Positions 1 to 10,440 of a DNA stretch of 64,000 bases are shown piece after piece; the first letter of the stretch is position 1; every line of letters begins with the position of its first letter. The notes under the pieces were generated by a model that saw nothing but the letters and a program-made list of their open reading frames with translations, was not told the DNA's origin and made no database searches. The translations under genes and the position numbers were made by a program. This DNA is from Castor canadensis (Eukaryota; Chordata; Mammalia; Rodentia; Castoridae). The stretch covers positions 132,795,583 to 132,859,582 of the forward strand of contig NC_133390.1 of the NCBI RefSeq assembly GCF_047511655.1, written 5' to 3'.

Positions 1-967
1 TCCTAAGAGATCATATTTTTTAGGTCCAGGAAGAGAGTGCCTCTTTTTGGTTTGTTTCCCTGACAGATGAGGAGGGATTAGTGTGTAGGGGCTTAAGTGG
101 ATCCCAGGGGCTGTAACAAGAGCCCCAGTGTGCTTTCTCCCATACAAAGTGATATGGCAGATAGCCAGGAACTGGGAGAGGTGTAGGGAGCAGTACTATA
201 TCAGAGTTCACTAGATGGTTTAAGTGAAGATGCTTTAATGAAAGGACCATTTAGAGATAAGAAGCAGGGCCATGGGAGCAAACTAGATATGGTTAAGGCA
301 CCTGAAGCCAGAACGAGTTGTCTTATTGTCCTTAAATATGTGTGGATAGAGACTGGAAGTAAGGTCACTGTAGCCCAATTAGATGTGAGTGGTTGCAGAG
401 AGGTCACCAGGTGGGAGCTGCAGTTGCAAATGATAGGGACAAGGCACTAGAACCGGGAGGTATTGGGGAAGAAATGCCAGTTTCTCTCTACAAACACCCT
501 TCATTCTCCTGCTGATGCCTTCTATTGGACAGCCAGAAACTACAACCCTGGAGTCAGCCTCCTGGTCTGTAGGTCTGTGTCTCTTGGGGCATACAGCATG
601 GCAGAGAAGGCTGGGGAAGGAAACTGGGGTGGAGGGAGAGACAATACTGATGAAGGCAGAGGCCAAGGGCTAAGCCAGGTGCATTGTTCAAGTCAACATC
701 TCCTGTCTGAGTGAATAGTTCACAAAAGAGAACCAGGCCATGGGACTGAAATAGTGCTCCACAGAGCAGGAAAGCAGATGGAGAGGAAGGGTTTCTGGAG
801 CAATTTCAGGATGGGTATGAGAGCTATAATCCTAGACTGCACTTGTGGGATACAATTATACTTGCAGGGAAGCAGTATATTTTCAGAGAAGTTGGACCGT
901 TTAGTTCTTATGTGTTGAATTCACAATAGCTGCATCTGAATCTGTTAACAAGCCACTGGTAGGATGC
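1..967. other. Unassigned intergenic stretch
   Basis: No gene is recognised. Short open frames occur on both strands but overlap each other and have no family resemblance. The part around 480-680 has the look of an old interspersed repeat, but I could not name the family. Confidence 0.5.
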
Positions 968-1337
968 TGTAGTTTTGATCTTGAATGTCCCCAAAGGCCC
1001 ATGTGTTAAAGGCTAAGTCTCAACTTGGTGCTATTGGGAGGTGGTAGAACCTTTAAGAGATGGGGCCTAATGGGAGGTCTATAGTTCATTGGGGAGTGTG
1101 GCTTTGAAGTGGATTGTGAGACCCAGCCCCCTTTTCTTTCATTTGCTTCCTTATCAGGGGCAAGTGGGTTGATATGCCAAATGCTCCTTCCAAGATGAAC
1201 CCCCACAGACCCAAAACAACAAGGCCAACTGGCCAGGAACTGAAACCTCCAAAACTGTGAACCAAGCTAAACGTTCTCTCTATAAGTTTATTATCTCAGA
1301 TATTTGCTACCATAACAGGAAGCTGACTAGTAAACAG
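968..1337 (+). mobile_element. MaLR-type (MST/MLT1-like) solo LTR
   Basis: The segment starts with TG and ends with CA. It shows the usual order of an ERVL-MaLR LTR: a 'cccatgtgttaaaggc' block near the start, 'ggtgctattgggaggtgg', a 'ggggcctaatgggagg' block, then 'tgaaacctccaaaactgtga' and a terminal 'tatctcagatatttgctac' block. No internal region flanks it, so it is a solo LTR. No target duplication could be fixed. Confidence 0.75.
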
Positions 1338-4010
1338 CTATGGAGTCCAAAGTTCTGCAGGCCATGTCTCTGCCCTCGCTGAGCTGGGGTTTGTCTTCTG
1401 CACCCTGAGCTTGCCTTTTTCTTCTGGTGAGTGGAAATGGTGGGATGAAGATTTAACACAAGGTGAAGGAAAAGAATGGGAGGGGTTCAACCTTAAAACA
1501 CAGGCACTGGGGGCCCTGCTCTGGCCTTTCCCATATGACCAGGAGCTGAGGGATCCCGAGACTTCCCACCTGGAGTCCCTCTTCACCAACAAAGCACATC
1601 CTAGAAGCTGACAGAAATGCTCTTCCCCCCAGAGCTTGCTCATGGGACCCATGTGGGTATCTAAGGTTGTCATAAAAGCTCTTCGATATTGGGTGTGGGT
1701 CTAAAAGAGATCAACAAGGTAGAATGAGAATGTGGAAACATGACATTGGAAATTCAACTGAGAAGAAGAACTTGTGGAATTAGGTTCTAAACTTTTCCAG
1801 GTGGAGCCCCCATCCCACTGTTGCTCTTCAAGTCCATCCTCTCCTCTAGGCTGACGGGTAGAGCAGTGGATGGGGCAGAACCCTTGAAGATGGGTCTACT
1901 GCATCTTGGCTGAGTTTAGAATGGCGACAACATCTGACTCTCTAGGGAGAAACCAGGGTACTTGTCTAAGGATAAAGGATAGATGGAAACTGAAGCTAGG
2001 AATATGTGCATGTGTGTTTCTTTAGTGGAGAGTTGCAATTTGAAAGCAGCAAACAAGAAAGCTGTGTAGGTCAGAAGTAGGTGTTGCCTTTTGCACACCA
2101 AGGAACTCAGGGGCAGTGAACCTGGAATCTGTAGGAGGATTTCAAAGGTGTGTAAACGCATCTCTCTTCCTTAGGTGATGACGATAGTTTCGCCCTCTAC
2201 AACATGCAGGATTGTGGCCCAGTGGTGAATGTCCCTATCTCGCCAAAACTCAGGGTGAAGCTGAACTTCATCAGCTGTCGGTGCTGCTAAGCTAGCTGCT
2301 GCTTTCTTGCCTTAAAAAGAGGTGGTTCCAACCAAGCTTGATCCTTTTTGATACTGAGCAGGCTGGAAAGAACCGGATCCAGCCTGTTTGTGCCTGTACC
2401 AGTGGGCAGCATGACCCTGTGCCTCTCACAGAAGCACAGGATGAATCCAAAATGAATTCAGACAGGTCAGGAGTGGGCAGATGCCCTGGTGGGAGCAGGA
2501 TTCAACGAAAAGAGGCCACTTCACAATTCATGATCTCATCACTCAGGACCGAGGTCACGCACATTACAGTCTCTGAGACTCCAAGGACTGCTTTTGCAAA
2601 TGGGGAATGACAGTACATTACAGCAGCAGAATGGACAAGTGACCAAATACTGAATGCCTGAGTCATGCTGGATGCAGTTCTGGCTTGTGGGGATGTGACA
2701 GATGACTGGGCAACTGGGTCTTGTCTTTGTGGCACATTTCCTATGACTTTACATCAGGGAGAAATGTGAGAACACACAGGAAAGGTGGTGGCATACAGCA
2801 CCCAAACTGTGATTGGATTTGGGGACTTGAGAAGACTGAGAGCACCTGGCCAGGTACACACCTAGGTCAAGAACTTTAGGAGGGTCCATTTTAGGAACTG
2901 GCCAGTGATTCATGTAAGCACAAAGCCAGTGAGGGGAAGCAATGTGGCTCAGCTTCCTTGTCCTAGGGTAAATAAAAGTCAGCGAAAGCAACTCCCTTCT
3001 GGGGATCCTGGCAGTGGCTCAGGGCCTGCCATCATTCCTCAATTGTTAGCCCTGGTTGACCTCTACCTTTAACTTTGTCTCATTTCTAAGGACAATCAGA
3101 AGGGAGTTTGGGTAATCTGTAAATGCATAAAATGACTCAGGGAACCAAAGAGAAGAAATGGATCTGAATAGGTGAGATCCTATGTCACAGAAATGTGAGG
3201 GACTCAGACCTGGCAATGTCTTCAGGGACTCAAGACCAGGCAATGTATTTGGAGTGTTTGGTGCCACCTTAGCATATGGCCAATTGTGCAGAGCTGCTGA
3301 GACAGGAAGTAGGGCACCCCCAGGAGTAACGGTGCTGCAGATCCCACAGCTATGCAGCCTTACTTATGTCTCTCCCCGGGATTTCTCAGGGATGGCATGT
3401 CCCCCTTTCACAAAGTTCTCTTTTGCCTATTTCCCTCCCAAGTACTTCATGGCAAGAAGGTCACCACTCCAGGAGAAATCAGGACCTTGAATCCTATATC
3501 AACATAACCTGTGCTCTGGCTAACTGTAGCAGTGTAATAAACTACTCAAACTCAGTCGCAAGGTATGAACCCTTAGGAAACCAAGCAGGGGTTGACCAGA
3601 TGATTCTGTTCAACACAGTACCTACTGGGCTTGCCTGGTATAGTTCTGCTTGAGATTGGGCTGCCCCGATGGTCCAGTGGCTCCATTCACATGCTTGTGC
3701 TTTGTAGGGGACATCTGGAAGTGAGGCTTGGCTGGCACCTCCCGGCATCAACCCTTGTCTTTCCTTCAGGGTGGTTGGCCTTCTTATCCTAAGATGGACT
3801 GCTCTTAGGGGAAGAGACAGAATCTGCAGCTTCACATATTCTAGCCCCAGGAGTCCTAGAACATCATTTCCACTACATTTTATTGATCAAGCAAGCTGCA
3901 CAGATTGAGGGAAAGGGTGGAAGATTCTATCTCTCAACAGGGGACTGCCATGCATATTCTCAGAGGGATTGGGTCCATGGGTTGTCCTGGAGACAAACTG
4001 ACATCCTAGA
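1338..4010. other. Unassigned intergenic stretch
   Basis: No gene or repeat is named with confidence here. It contains one exon-like open segment (2175-2290, listed separately) and a short imperfect direct repeat at about 3198-3246, where a unit of roughly 22 bases (gggactca...ggcaatgt) occurs twice. The 3250-3800 part may be an old LTR, but I could not confirm this. Confidence 0.45.
2175..2290 (+). other. Weak terminal-exon-like open segment
   Basis: A pyrimidine run ending in 'ttccttag' at 2165-2174 looks like a splice acceptor. It is followed by 37 codons that start with three Asp and Ser-Phe-Ala-Leu-Tyr, end in Ser-Cys-Arg-Cys-Cys, and stop with TAA at 2288-2290. The frame is open from an upstream TAA at 2153-2155. 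No protein family is recognised and no upstream exon was found. An open frame of this length is common by chance, so this is only a candidate. Confidence 0.12.
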
Positions 4011-4014
4011 GTTT

Positions 4015-4190
4015 CAGCAAGTGGAATTTAGGACCAGGAAGGTCTGGGGTCAAGTCCTAGCTCCTTCACTTACTTTGGGAATCTGGGACAAGTTAAACAA
4101 TTCTCTTAAGACTGTTTCATCATCAGTAAACCAGGAATAATGACATCACATGCTTCACAGGGCTGTTTAATGGGCATTAAAACAATTCAC
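4015..4190 (+). repeat. MIR SINE
   Basis: The order of blocks matches the MIR core: a 'caagtcctagctccttcactta' type segment, a 'gggacaagttaaacaattctctt' type segment, then 'gtttcatcatcagtaaa' and a 'gggctgttta' tail. It is well diverged, as expected for an ancient mammalian SINE. It is the first of three MIR copies in about 630 bases. Confidence 0.75.
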
Positions 4191-4304
4191 TTGTCTATTG
4201 TTGAGGGGATTGGGCCAGTGGGTTTGCGTGTGAGATCCTGTGAGGAGGAGAGGGCTGCTTTTCTGCTCCACAGAGCCAGCCAGGCATGGTTAGCAGGATA
4301 AGTA

Positions 4305-4490
4305 GTGGGCTTGATGCTCGCTCCACTGTTTTTGAAGTGTCTTGACTTCTCAGTTTCCTCATCTGTACAGTGTAGATAACAATAGCACTGGCTTCATGGG
4401 CACACTATGGGGACCGAATGAGGGAAAGTCTAAGAGCTCTTTGCAGTGCTAGAATATCATGACTGCTCAATAGATGTTAGCAGCAATTAT
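4305..4490 (+). repeat. MIR SINE
   Basis: The segment 'ctcagtttcctcatctgta' is the diagnostic MIR core, followed by 'gataacaatagcactggctt' and a tail with 'ctgctcaatagatgttagc'. The 5' tRNA-like part is poorly preserved. Confidence 0.75.
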
Positions 4491-4504
4491 TATTCATATG
4501 AGTT

Positions 4505-4645
4505 GCTTTTAATCCACACAACAAAAATGCAAGATTGACATTTTCTCTTCATTTGGTGCATAAGCAAACAGAGGCTCAGGGAAAAATTTAAGTGCCTTCT
4601 CCAAGGTTACAATGACAGTAAGATGTACAATTAAACTCAGGTCAA
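4505..4645 (-). repeat. MIR SINE (antisense)
   Basis: Read on the minus strand this is a MIR core. On the plus strand it appears as 'tttaatccacacaacaa', then 'gaggctcagggaaa' and 'ccaaggttacaatgacagtaa', which are the reverse complements of the usual MIR blocks. Confidence 0.65.
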
Positions 4646-4937
4646 GATGACAGGAGGGAATAGCAGAGAATAGGTGATAAAGGGGCAGAGCACAGGTTAT
4701 GAATATGTTGGTAAAAGAAAGACAGGAGAGTTTGGGAAGAGGAGAGAATGAAGCAGGAGAACCTAGGAGAGTGTTGTTGCAAGCAAGATAGGCATGGAGA
4801 GGTACAGATAGAGTGAAGGGATAAAACTCAGAGAGAAAAAAAAAGGTGACAAACTTAAAAGTGAGGTTCCAGGGTACAAAGAAAAGAAAAGACAAGAATA
4901 CTGAGGCAAAAGAGCTGGGGGTAGGATAGGAAATGGC

Positions 4938-4942
4938 AGAGA

Positions 4943-4976
<34 letters not shown>
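4938..4976. repeat. (GA)n microsatellite
   Basis: About 39 bases of GA dinucleotides with a single C interruption (gagacagaga). The wider 4640-4940 region is also purine-rich, which is why long but meaningless open frames appear on the minus strand there. Confidence 0.97.
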
Positions 4977-5443
4977 TTAAAAGAGATGTTCATAATTTGA
5001 TGTTTCTATAAAGCAAATATTTAGCATAGGTTCCTTGGGGAAATGCATGCAATTGTAACTCACATACAGTAAGTTAACATTTATTTACTCAGAAATGTTG
5101 CAGCTTGGGGATGAATATAATTTCTTTAGAGAACTCAAGCAATAAAGAGTTGGATTCTCCAGGAAATAATTAGGACAATAACAAGGTTTTTAAAAACTCA
5201 TGCACCAAATTGACCCAGAATTAGAATAACAATGTGGGATCAGATGGCGCCACAGTTGGATGTGACTCCAGTCTCATCTATTTAGCTGTCTGCCTCTGAG
5301 GCAGCTGGTGGCACATAAGGCTCTGAGCTCAGGGCAACCAAAGGAGGTAACTCACAAACATGATTGAATGTGAGTTAGGGGAGGTCTTCACATCCCCAGA
5401 AACACAGATATCCTTGCTGGGTCACAGAGTTGCCAACTCCAAT

Positions 5444-5515
5444 ATGTGTGTGTGTGTGTGTGTCCATATACATACATACATACATATGTATATACACAGC
5501 CACACAAATATACAA
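5444..5515. repeat. (TG)n followed by (CATA)n microsatellite
   Basis: A TG run of about 20 bases is followed directly by CATA repeats and then mixed TA/CA sequence. It is a compound simple repeat of the kind that is often length-polymorphic. Confidence 0.95.
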
Positions 5516-5554
5516 AAAATTATTAAGAAGAAGACAGACAACTAAATACAAAGA

Positions 5555-6335
5555 TGAACACAAATTTTGGAGAAGCATTTGCTAAAAGAAAATCAGAGTA
5601 GCCAAAAAGCATATGGAAAGATACACTGCTACATTGGCCCACAGGAAATGTGAACATATATGTGAATATAAGAAATGTGAATACATTTACATATATAGTA
5701 CACTCATGCACATATGTTTGCATTGGTGACTATATTTTGGCAACTGTTGAAAAGGATGTGAAGCAAGTTCTGTCTAGACGTCCAATGCACTATCACTTTG
5801 CCATAGAGCCATGTAGGAAGAAAATTTTGATACATGCCCACATAAACTTAAGTCTGTGAAACTACCTGGAAAAATGCTTGAGAGTCTACCAAGCTGGAAC
5901 ATAAGAATGATCCATGACACAGCAGATCCATTCCAGAAACATGTACCTGCTTTCACTAAAGACATGTAAAAGAATGTTTACAGTGGCATTTTTGTGATCA
6001 TAAGACATTGGAAGCAATGGAAATGTGTATCCATACTAGAATGGATACATGCAGTGTGCATATTTTTACAGTGGAATACTATATAATAAGGACAAACACC
6101 TCACTGCCAATGCAACAAGATGGATTAATCTCACAGGTAAAATATTAGTGAAAAGGAACAGGCACAAAGGTGTATATGATGTGTAATTCTATTCTTGTAA
6201 AGTCAGGAGACAAAATGAATTTCTGATGACAGGGCCCAAGTAGGAGGCGTCTAGGGAAGCCTTTTGAAGTCTTTATCCAGGTGAAAGTTACACAGTGAGA
6301 ATTTCACCCAACTGTGTGCATGCCCTCTCCTTTTT
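5555..6335 (+). mobile_element. Old L1 (L1M-type) 3' part
   Basis: The segment carries the conserved end of L1 ORF2 at DNA level: 'gccaaaaagcatatgga', then 'gtgaagcaagttctgtctag', 'attccagaaacatgtacctg', 'gtggaatactatataata' and 'aacaagatggattaatctca', with the 3' UTR-like 'aagttacacagtgagaatt'. It is interrupted by an AT-rich ACATATA-like stretch near 5645-5720. It is heavily mutated and codes for nothing now. Confidence 0.75.
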
Positions 6336-6349
6336 GTATGTTAGACTGG

Positions 6350-6688
6350 CTATAGTTTAGCTCTCAAGTAGTCCCCTTCCTCCAAGGTTCATGTGTTAAA
6401 GCCTTGCTTTCCAGGGTGGTACTAAGGAACCCTTTAGAGGGAGGGGTCAGGGGGAGATCCTTAAGGGAGGGACAGTGGGACCCCAGGCTCTTCTTTTTCT
6501 TTTTTGCTTTCCAGCCATGAGGTAAGGAGTGTTGTTAAGCCATGAAGTGCTGTTTCGCCACAGGCCCAAAGCAACAGGATCAAACAAGGACTGGAACCTC
6601 CAAAACTGTGAGCCAAAATAATCCTTTTCTCTTCATAAATTGCTCTTCTCAGGCATTTGTCATAGTAAGGGAAAGCTAATTAATGCAC
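6350..6688 (+). mobile_element. MaLR-type solo LTR
   Basis: This has the same architecture as the LTR at 968-1337: 'ggttcatgtgttaaagcc', a 'gtggtactaaggaaccc' region, 'ccagccatgaggtaagg', 'cacaggcccaaagcaac', 'aaaactgtgagccaaaataa' and 'ctcaggcatttgtcatagta'. It lies just downstream of the L1 3' end, with no internal sequence attached. Confidence 0.8.
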
Positions 6689-7170
6689 ATTTTGATCCAA
6701 AGTTTACTTAAGACCAAAACAATAGAACTGATAAATTTTCTGTAATGCAAGTATTCCAATTAGGTTTTGTACTTCTGTCACGATTACCACAGAAGTATTC
6801 TAATTTTCCCAGGTAATGTCTGGATGGATACATAGATAAAGCAGCACTGTAATGTCTCATGCTTACCTTGATCATTTGGTTTGGACATGTCTTCTAGGTT
6901 TATCTACTGTAAAGTTATCATTTTCTCCTTTGTAATTAATGAATATCTTCCAGAGAGGTATCTTGAAAATATGCAAATACCTTCTTTCTCATAGTTCTGC
7001 TCATTTATATTCAAACTGGTTTTTGTATAAAAAAATCATAGCATCTATTATCTCTTAATTATCAGAAAGGTATATCCAAAGGTAAAATTCTGTCAATATA
7101 ATTCAAATAGAAAAGCAAAAGAAGCATTCATCTTAGCTAGTCACTATGGCATTTGGTGGTGAAGGCATCG
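6689..7170. other. Unassigned AT-rich stretch
   Basis: Nothing recognisable: no gene, no named repeat and no convincing open frame. Confidence 0.5.
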
Positions 7171-7175
7171 TTTAT

Positions 7176-7505
7176 AGAGGGTCCCTGATTTTGATGGTTC
7201 AAATTATGATTTTTGACATTATGATAGTGCCACTATGTTATTGTATTCATTAGAAACCTTACCTGGGATTTAGGATTTTGATCTTTTCCTAGGCTGGCAA
7301 TTTGTAGGACAATGCTCTTGCCATGCTTGGCAGTGGCAGCTATGTGATCAGAAGGGGAAATGATCAAAACTCTCTTGTGAACAGTGTTGCTAAGCTAGGA
7401 TGTTTGGTAGGTTAGGTGGATTCAATGAGGTTTTGACCTGTGATCTTTTCAGCTTGCTGTGGCTTATTGAGATGTATCCCCTCTGCAGGTCAAGGAGCAC
7501 CTTGT
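7176..7505 (+). mobile_element. Tigger-like (TcMar) non-autonomous DNA transposon
   Basis: The block order matches a mammalian Tigger-derived MITE: 'gatggttcaaattatgattt' near the left end, 'ttagaaaccttacctgg', 'gattttgatcttttcctagg', 'gctaagctaggatgtttgg', 'taggttaggtgg' and a right end 'ggtcaaggagcacct' that mirrors the left terminus. It is about 330 bases long, with no transposase capacity. Confidence 0.7.
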
Positions 7506-8075
7506 TTAAGATTCCTTATAGATGCCTTTACTCCATTTTGGGCACTTGGAATCTTCAGGTGGGAAAGTACTGAATTTACCTTTTTCTTTTCTAATTCAAT
7601 TCTAAGTGAAGAAGAAAGCTGTTAAAACCTACCAAGGACTGTCTTTTCTCAGACAGTTCTCAAAATTGACAACCATTAAACAATTCCAGGTTTCTAAGAC
7701 CATGTTTGCTCCATAGGCCCTGTTTTCCAAGCACACAGAGTCTAACTACATCTCATTTTCCTTTAAGTGTTGACCATAACTTCTCTGACCTGTGATTTCA
7801 CTTCATCTGGACTCAGGCCTAGCATGGGCAAGCAAAAAGATGAATCTTTGAAAAGATTTGTAAAATTTCTAAAACAATGTTGACTGGAAAAGTGAAAATG
7901 ATTATAACTCTCATCTGGATGCTAGATAAGTTTAAGTGTCATAAGATCGCCTCTTCCTTTTTGTTCCACACTCATCATTACCCTGAGCCCTAAGACTTGG
8001 CATATGCAAAGTCTTCTCCCCCTTCTTCTAGGATGTGAAGAATGGGTACAAATACATGCAATTTAAACAAATAGA
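7506..8075. other. Unassigned stretch
   Basis: No gene or repeat is identified. The sequence is ordinary non-coding DNA. Confidence 0.5.
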
Positions 8076-8077
8076 AT

Positions 8078-8178
8078 TTGAGGGCTGGGGGCATGCCTTA
8101 CGTGGTAGAGTGTTTGCATACCAAGTGTGAGGCACTGGGTTTAAACCCCAGTACTGCTAAAAAAATAAGTAAATGCAA
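8078..8178 (+). repeat. ID-like (tRNA-derived) SINE
   Basis: It starts 'gggctgggggcatgcctta', has a degraded A box (cgtggtagagtg), a B box-like 'gggtttaaaccccagtactg' and an A-rich tail. It matches the tRNA-related unit of the composite SINEs in this window. It is not a tRNA gene: there is no cloverleaf. Confidence 0.85.
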
Positions 8179-8299
8179 TTTTACCAAACACACCAGTGAA
8201 ATGATAAAATTTTCCAAATTAGACAGCAAAATAAATCAGATTTATGGTGTTTTCAAGAGGTACCCGTAGGACACAATTCTATGAAAGAGATGAGAGCAA

Positions 8300-9160
8300 A
8301 GTAATGAGATAAGTCATATCAAGCAATTACTAACCAAAACAAAGCTGGAGCAGCTACAGCAAGACCAGGCAAAACACGCTTAAGGAAAAATATTAGCAGA
8401 GATAGAATGGGGCAAGACGTAATGGTAAAAGATTTAGACAAAAATACATATGTGCCTAATAAAGTAGCCTCAAGATGTATAAAGGAAAATGGATAGAATG
8501 TCAAGAAAGAACCCATTGTTAGTCTGTGAGATTCCAATGAATTCCTTTACATTAATTATAGGTCAGGCAGACAACCTAATTAGCAAGAATATGCAACTTG
8601 AACAAGAGAGAGAGTCTGCAACCTTGACTTACTGCCCTTCACCTAGGTAAAATTTCACTTTGTCTTTAAATTCTTTCATGTCCACATGATATAGATCTGA
8701 CTCTTGTTATGCAATAATTTAGCTTAAAATAATTAGCAACTTGAGTTCAGTCATTTATAAAGAAGTAATTAAATTGAGTTTCTCCCAGGTATGAAATGAA
8801 GATTTAATATTAGAAAACTTACAAAAAGTAATTTAGCTCATTAAAATCATAAGAAAAAATATCATTGGTATAATGGTTAAGTTTGAAACATAAACAGAGA
8901 AGCATTCTATGGCACTTCAATTAATCTAGGATACAGGTGAGAGTTATTTTCATTTTTCCGATCAACACAAATAAATAAATGAAGAAAAATTGACAATATT
9001 TAATAGCTATTCACCATAAAAACTTATTTTAAAGTAGAAATACAAGGTAAAATTGTAATCTAATAAGTCTTTATTAGGATAAAAACTAGAAACAATATCA
9101 TCACCCTAAATGGGAGAATGTGAAAAGAATATACTTGAACATTGGGAACAATTTAAGGAT
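8300..9160 (+). mobile_element. L1 ORF2 fragment
   Basis: At DNA level the segment follows the endonuclease-to-reverse transcriptase part of L1 ORF2: 'aaagctggagcagctacagc' near the start, 'gtgcctaataaagtagcctc' later, then 'tctcccaggtatgaaatgaa' and 'caccctaaatgggagaatg'. Part of ORF2 is missing between about 8560 and 8780. Many stops and shifts make it non-functional. Confidence 0.65.
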
Positions 9161-9237
9161 ACCCATGTATAACAAAGCTGTTGATAAAAGGAAATTTGCC
9201 ACACCTCAGTCTCTAAAGGGCTGGAATATACTGGTGC

Positions 9238-9308
9238 TGATATCCCATACATTGGGATATCAATATGACCTAGCTACCCACTGGTAGCTATCTGTACCAA
9301 TACAGATA
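9238..9308. other. Cluster of three perfect short hairpins
   Basis: Three perfect inverted repeats follow one another. The first has a 10-bp stem (9238-9247 with 9253-9262) and a 5-base loop. The second has an 8-bp stem (9271-9278 with 9283-9290) and a 4-base loop. The third has an 8-bp stem (9289-9296 with 9301-9308) and a 4-base loop, and shares two bases with the second. No function is known to me. See the findings. Confidence 0.8.
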
Positions 9309-9414
9309 CCTCACAACTATGCAGCACTGAGTATAACAGGGTTAGTCACAGAAGCAGGTATGCACATCTGGATTCAGGGTGAGAAGGAGGAAGAAAATGC
9401 CAGTGGAGGAGAGC

Positions 9415-9780
9415 CACTTCTAGAATGGTGGCGTAAAGAGCTCCATGGAATGGTTCCTCTGTGAAATGATCATAACTTATAAAAATTATCTTAAAAACAA
9501 CTATTCAAAGTCTCTGGAAATTGTCTGAAGGATATCTAGTGAATAAAGAAACATTCATTCAGGAAAATCTACTGAAATTAGGTGAGACTGAAACTAGGTG
9601 AGAACAGTGAGTCTGTGACACTTGAGATAACCCTGGGTCTTCCCTCCACACCTTGTGCTGTTCCCACCAGATGACAGAAACTCTGTGGTGGTACAGACAA
9701 AAGCACTGACTTCTTTAACTCAGCAAATCAAGGTGGGTTTCACCTGCTCTTACCGTGTGCATCAACAATTCTTTCCTTTG
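9415..9780 (+). mobile_element. Probable L1 5'-end (5' UTR) fragment
   Basis: The start 'agaatggtggcgtaaagagctcc' region resembles the 'aagatggc...' 5' end of old L1 elements. The following part with 'aaacaactattcaaagtctc' and 'tgaataaagaaacattcatt' fits an L1M 5' UTR. It lies just after an ORF2 fragment, so it is a separate insertion. The family call is tentative. Confidence 0.4.
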
Positions 9781-10088
9781 TATTACCGACTGATATCTTG
9801 TTGTCTGGAAATACCATGATTTCAGCCCTAATATTTTCCTGCGTCTGTCTTATCTGGGCATGAACTATCAGATAGAAATTTTAGATGACTTGCCCTCCAG
9901 AGCCACATGCACTCAATGCCAGGACTGGTCTTGGCCTGAGGGGCAGTGAAACATGGTCCAGGGAGAACTGGGACTCCTGGCACATCTCCCACCTGCACAA
10001 TGTTTACTCTGATTTTGAAAACAAGGAAAAACCTGAATAATCCCTCTAGCTTTACTTACCTTTAGTTGACATTAAAATCACTAACATT

Positions 10089-10387
10089 GAGCATGGTGCA
10101 GTGGCTCATACCTGTGATCCCAGCTACTTGGGAGATCGAGATCAATAGTGTCACAGTTTGAGGCTAGCCTGGGGAAAATGTTTATAAGATCCCATCTCAA
10201 CCAATAGCTTGGTATGGTGGTGCATGCCTGCCATCCCAGCTATGTGGAAAGCATAAGTAGAAGGATCACAGTCCAGGCTTGCTTGAACACAAAATCAAAC
10301 ACTATCGCAAAAATGACTAAAGCAAAAAGGCTTGGGAGATCAAGTGGTATAGTGCCTGCCTGTACTGGGGGTACAGTTCAATCCCCC

Positions 10388-10388
<1 letters not shown>
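10089..10388 (+). repeat. Composite B1-B1-ID trimeric SINE
   Basis: Three units follow in order. The first is B1/7SL-like ('gcagtggctcatacctgtga', 'cagctacttgggag'). The second is also B1/7SL-like ('gtatggtggtgcatgcctg', 'atcccagctatg', 'ggatcacagtccagg'). The third is tRNA-related ('agatcaagtggtatagtgcc', 'gttcaatcccc'). The element ends in an AC microsatellite instead of a plain A tail. The same trimer occurs at 34.2 kb. It is the main reason for suggesting a beaver-like genome. Confidence 0.85.

Positions 10389-10389
<1 letters not shown>

Positions 10390-10429
<40 letters not shown>
10390..10429. repeat. (AC)n microsatellite
   Basis: About 40 bases of uninterrupted AC repeats directly at the 3' end of the trimeric SINE, probably expanded from its tail. 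Confidence 0.98.
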
Positions 10430-10433
<4 letters not shown>

Positions 10434-10440
10434 TAGAAAA

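Noticed and set aside
4509-4993. 128- and 76-codon minus-strand open frames with Ser/Leu/Phe repeats
   Set aside because: They cover an antisense MIR and a GA microsatellite with purine-rich flanks.
5360-5545. Open frame with Cys-Val and His-Thr repeats
   Set aside because: It is generated by the TG/CATA simple repeat on both strands.
8078-8178. tRNA gene
   Set aside because: The A and B box-like parts belong to an ID-like SINE; there is no tRNA cloverleaf. The same holds for 14820, 28412, 43446 and 58319.
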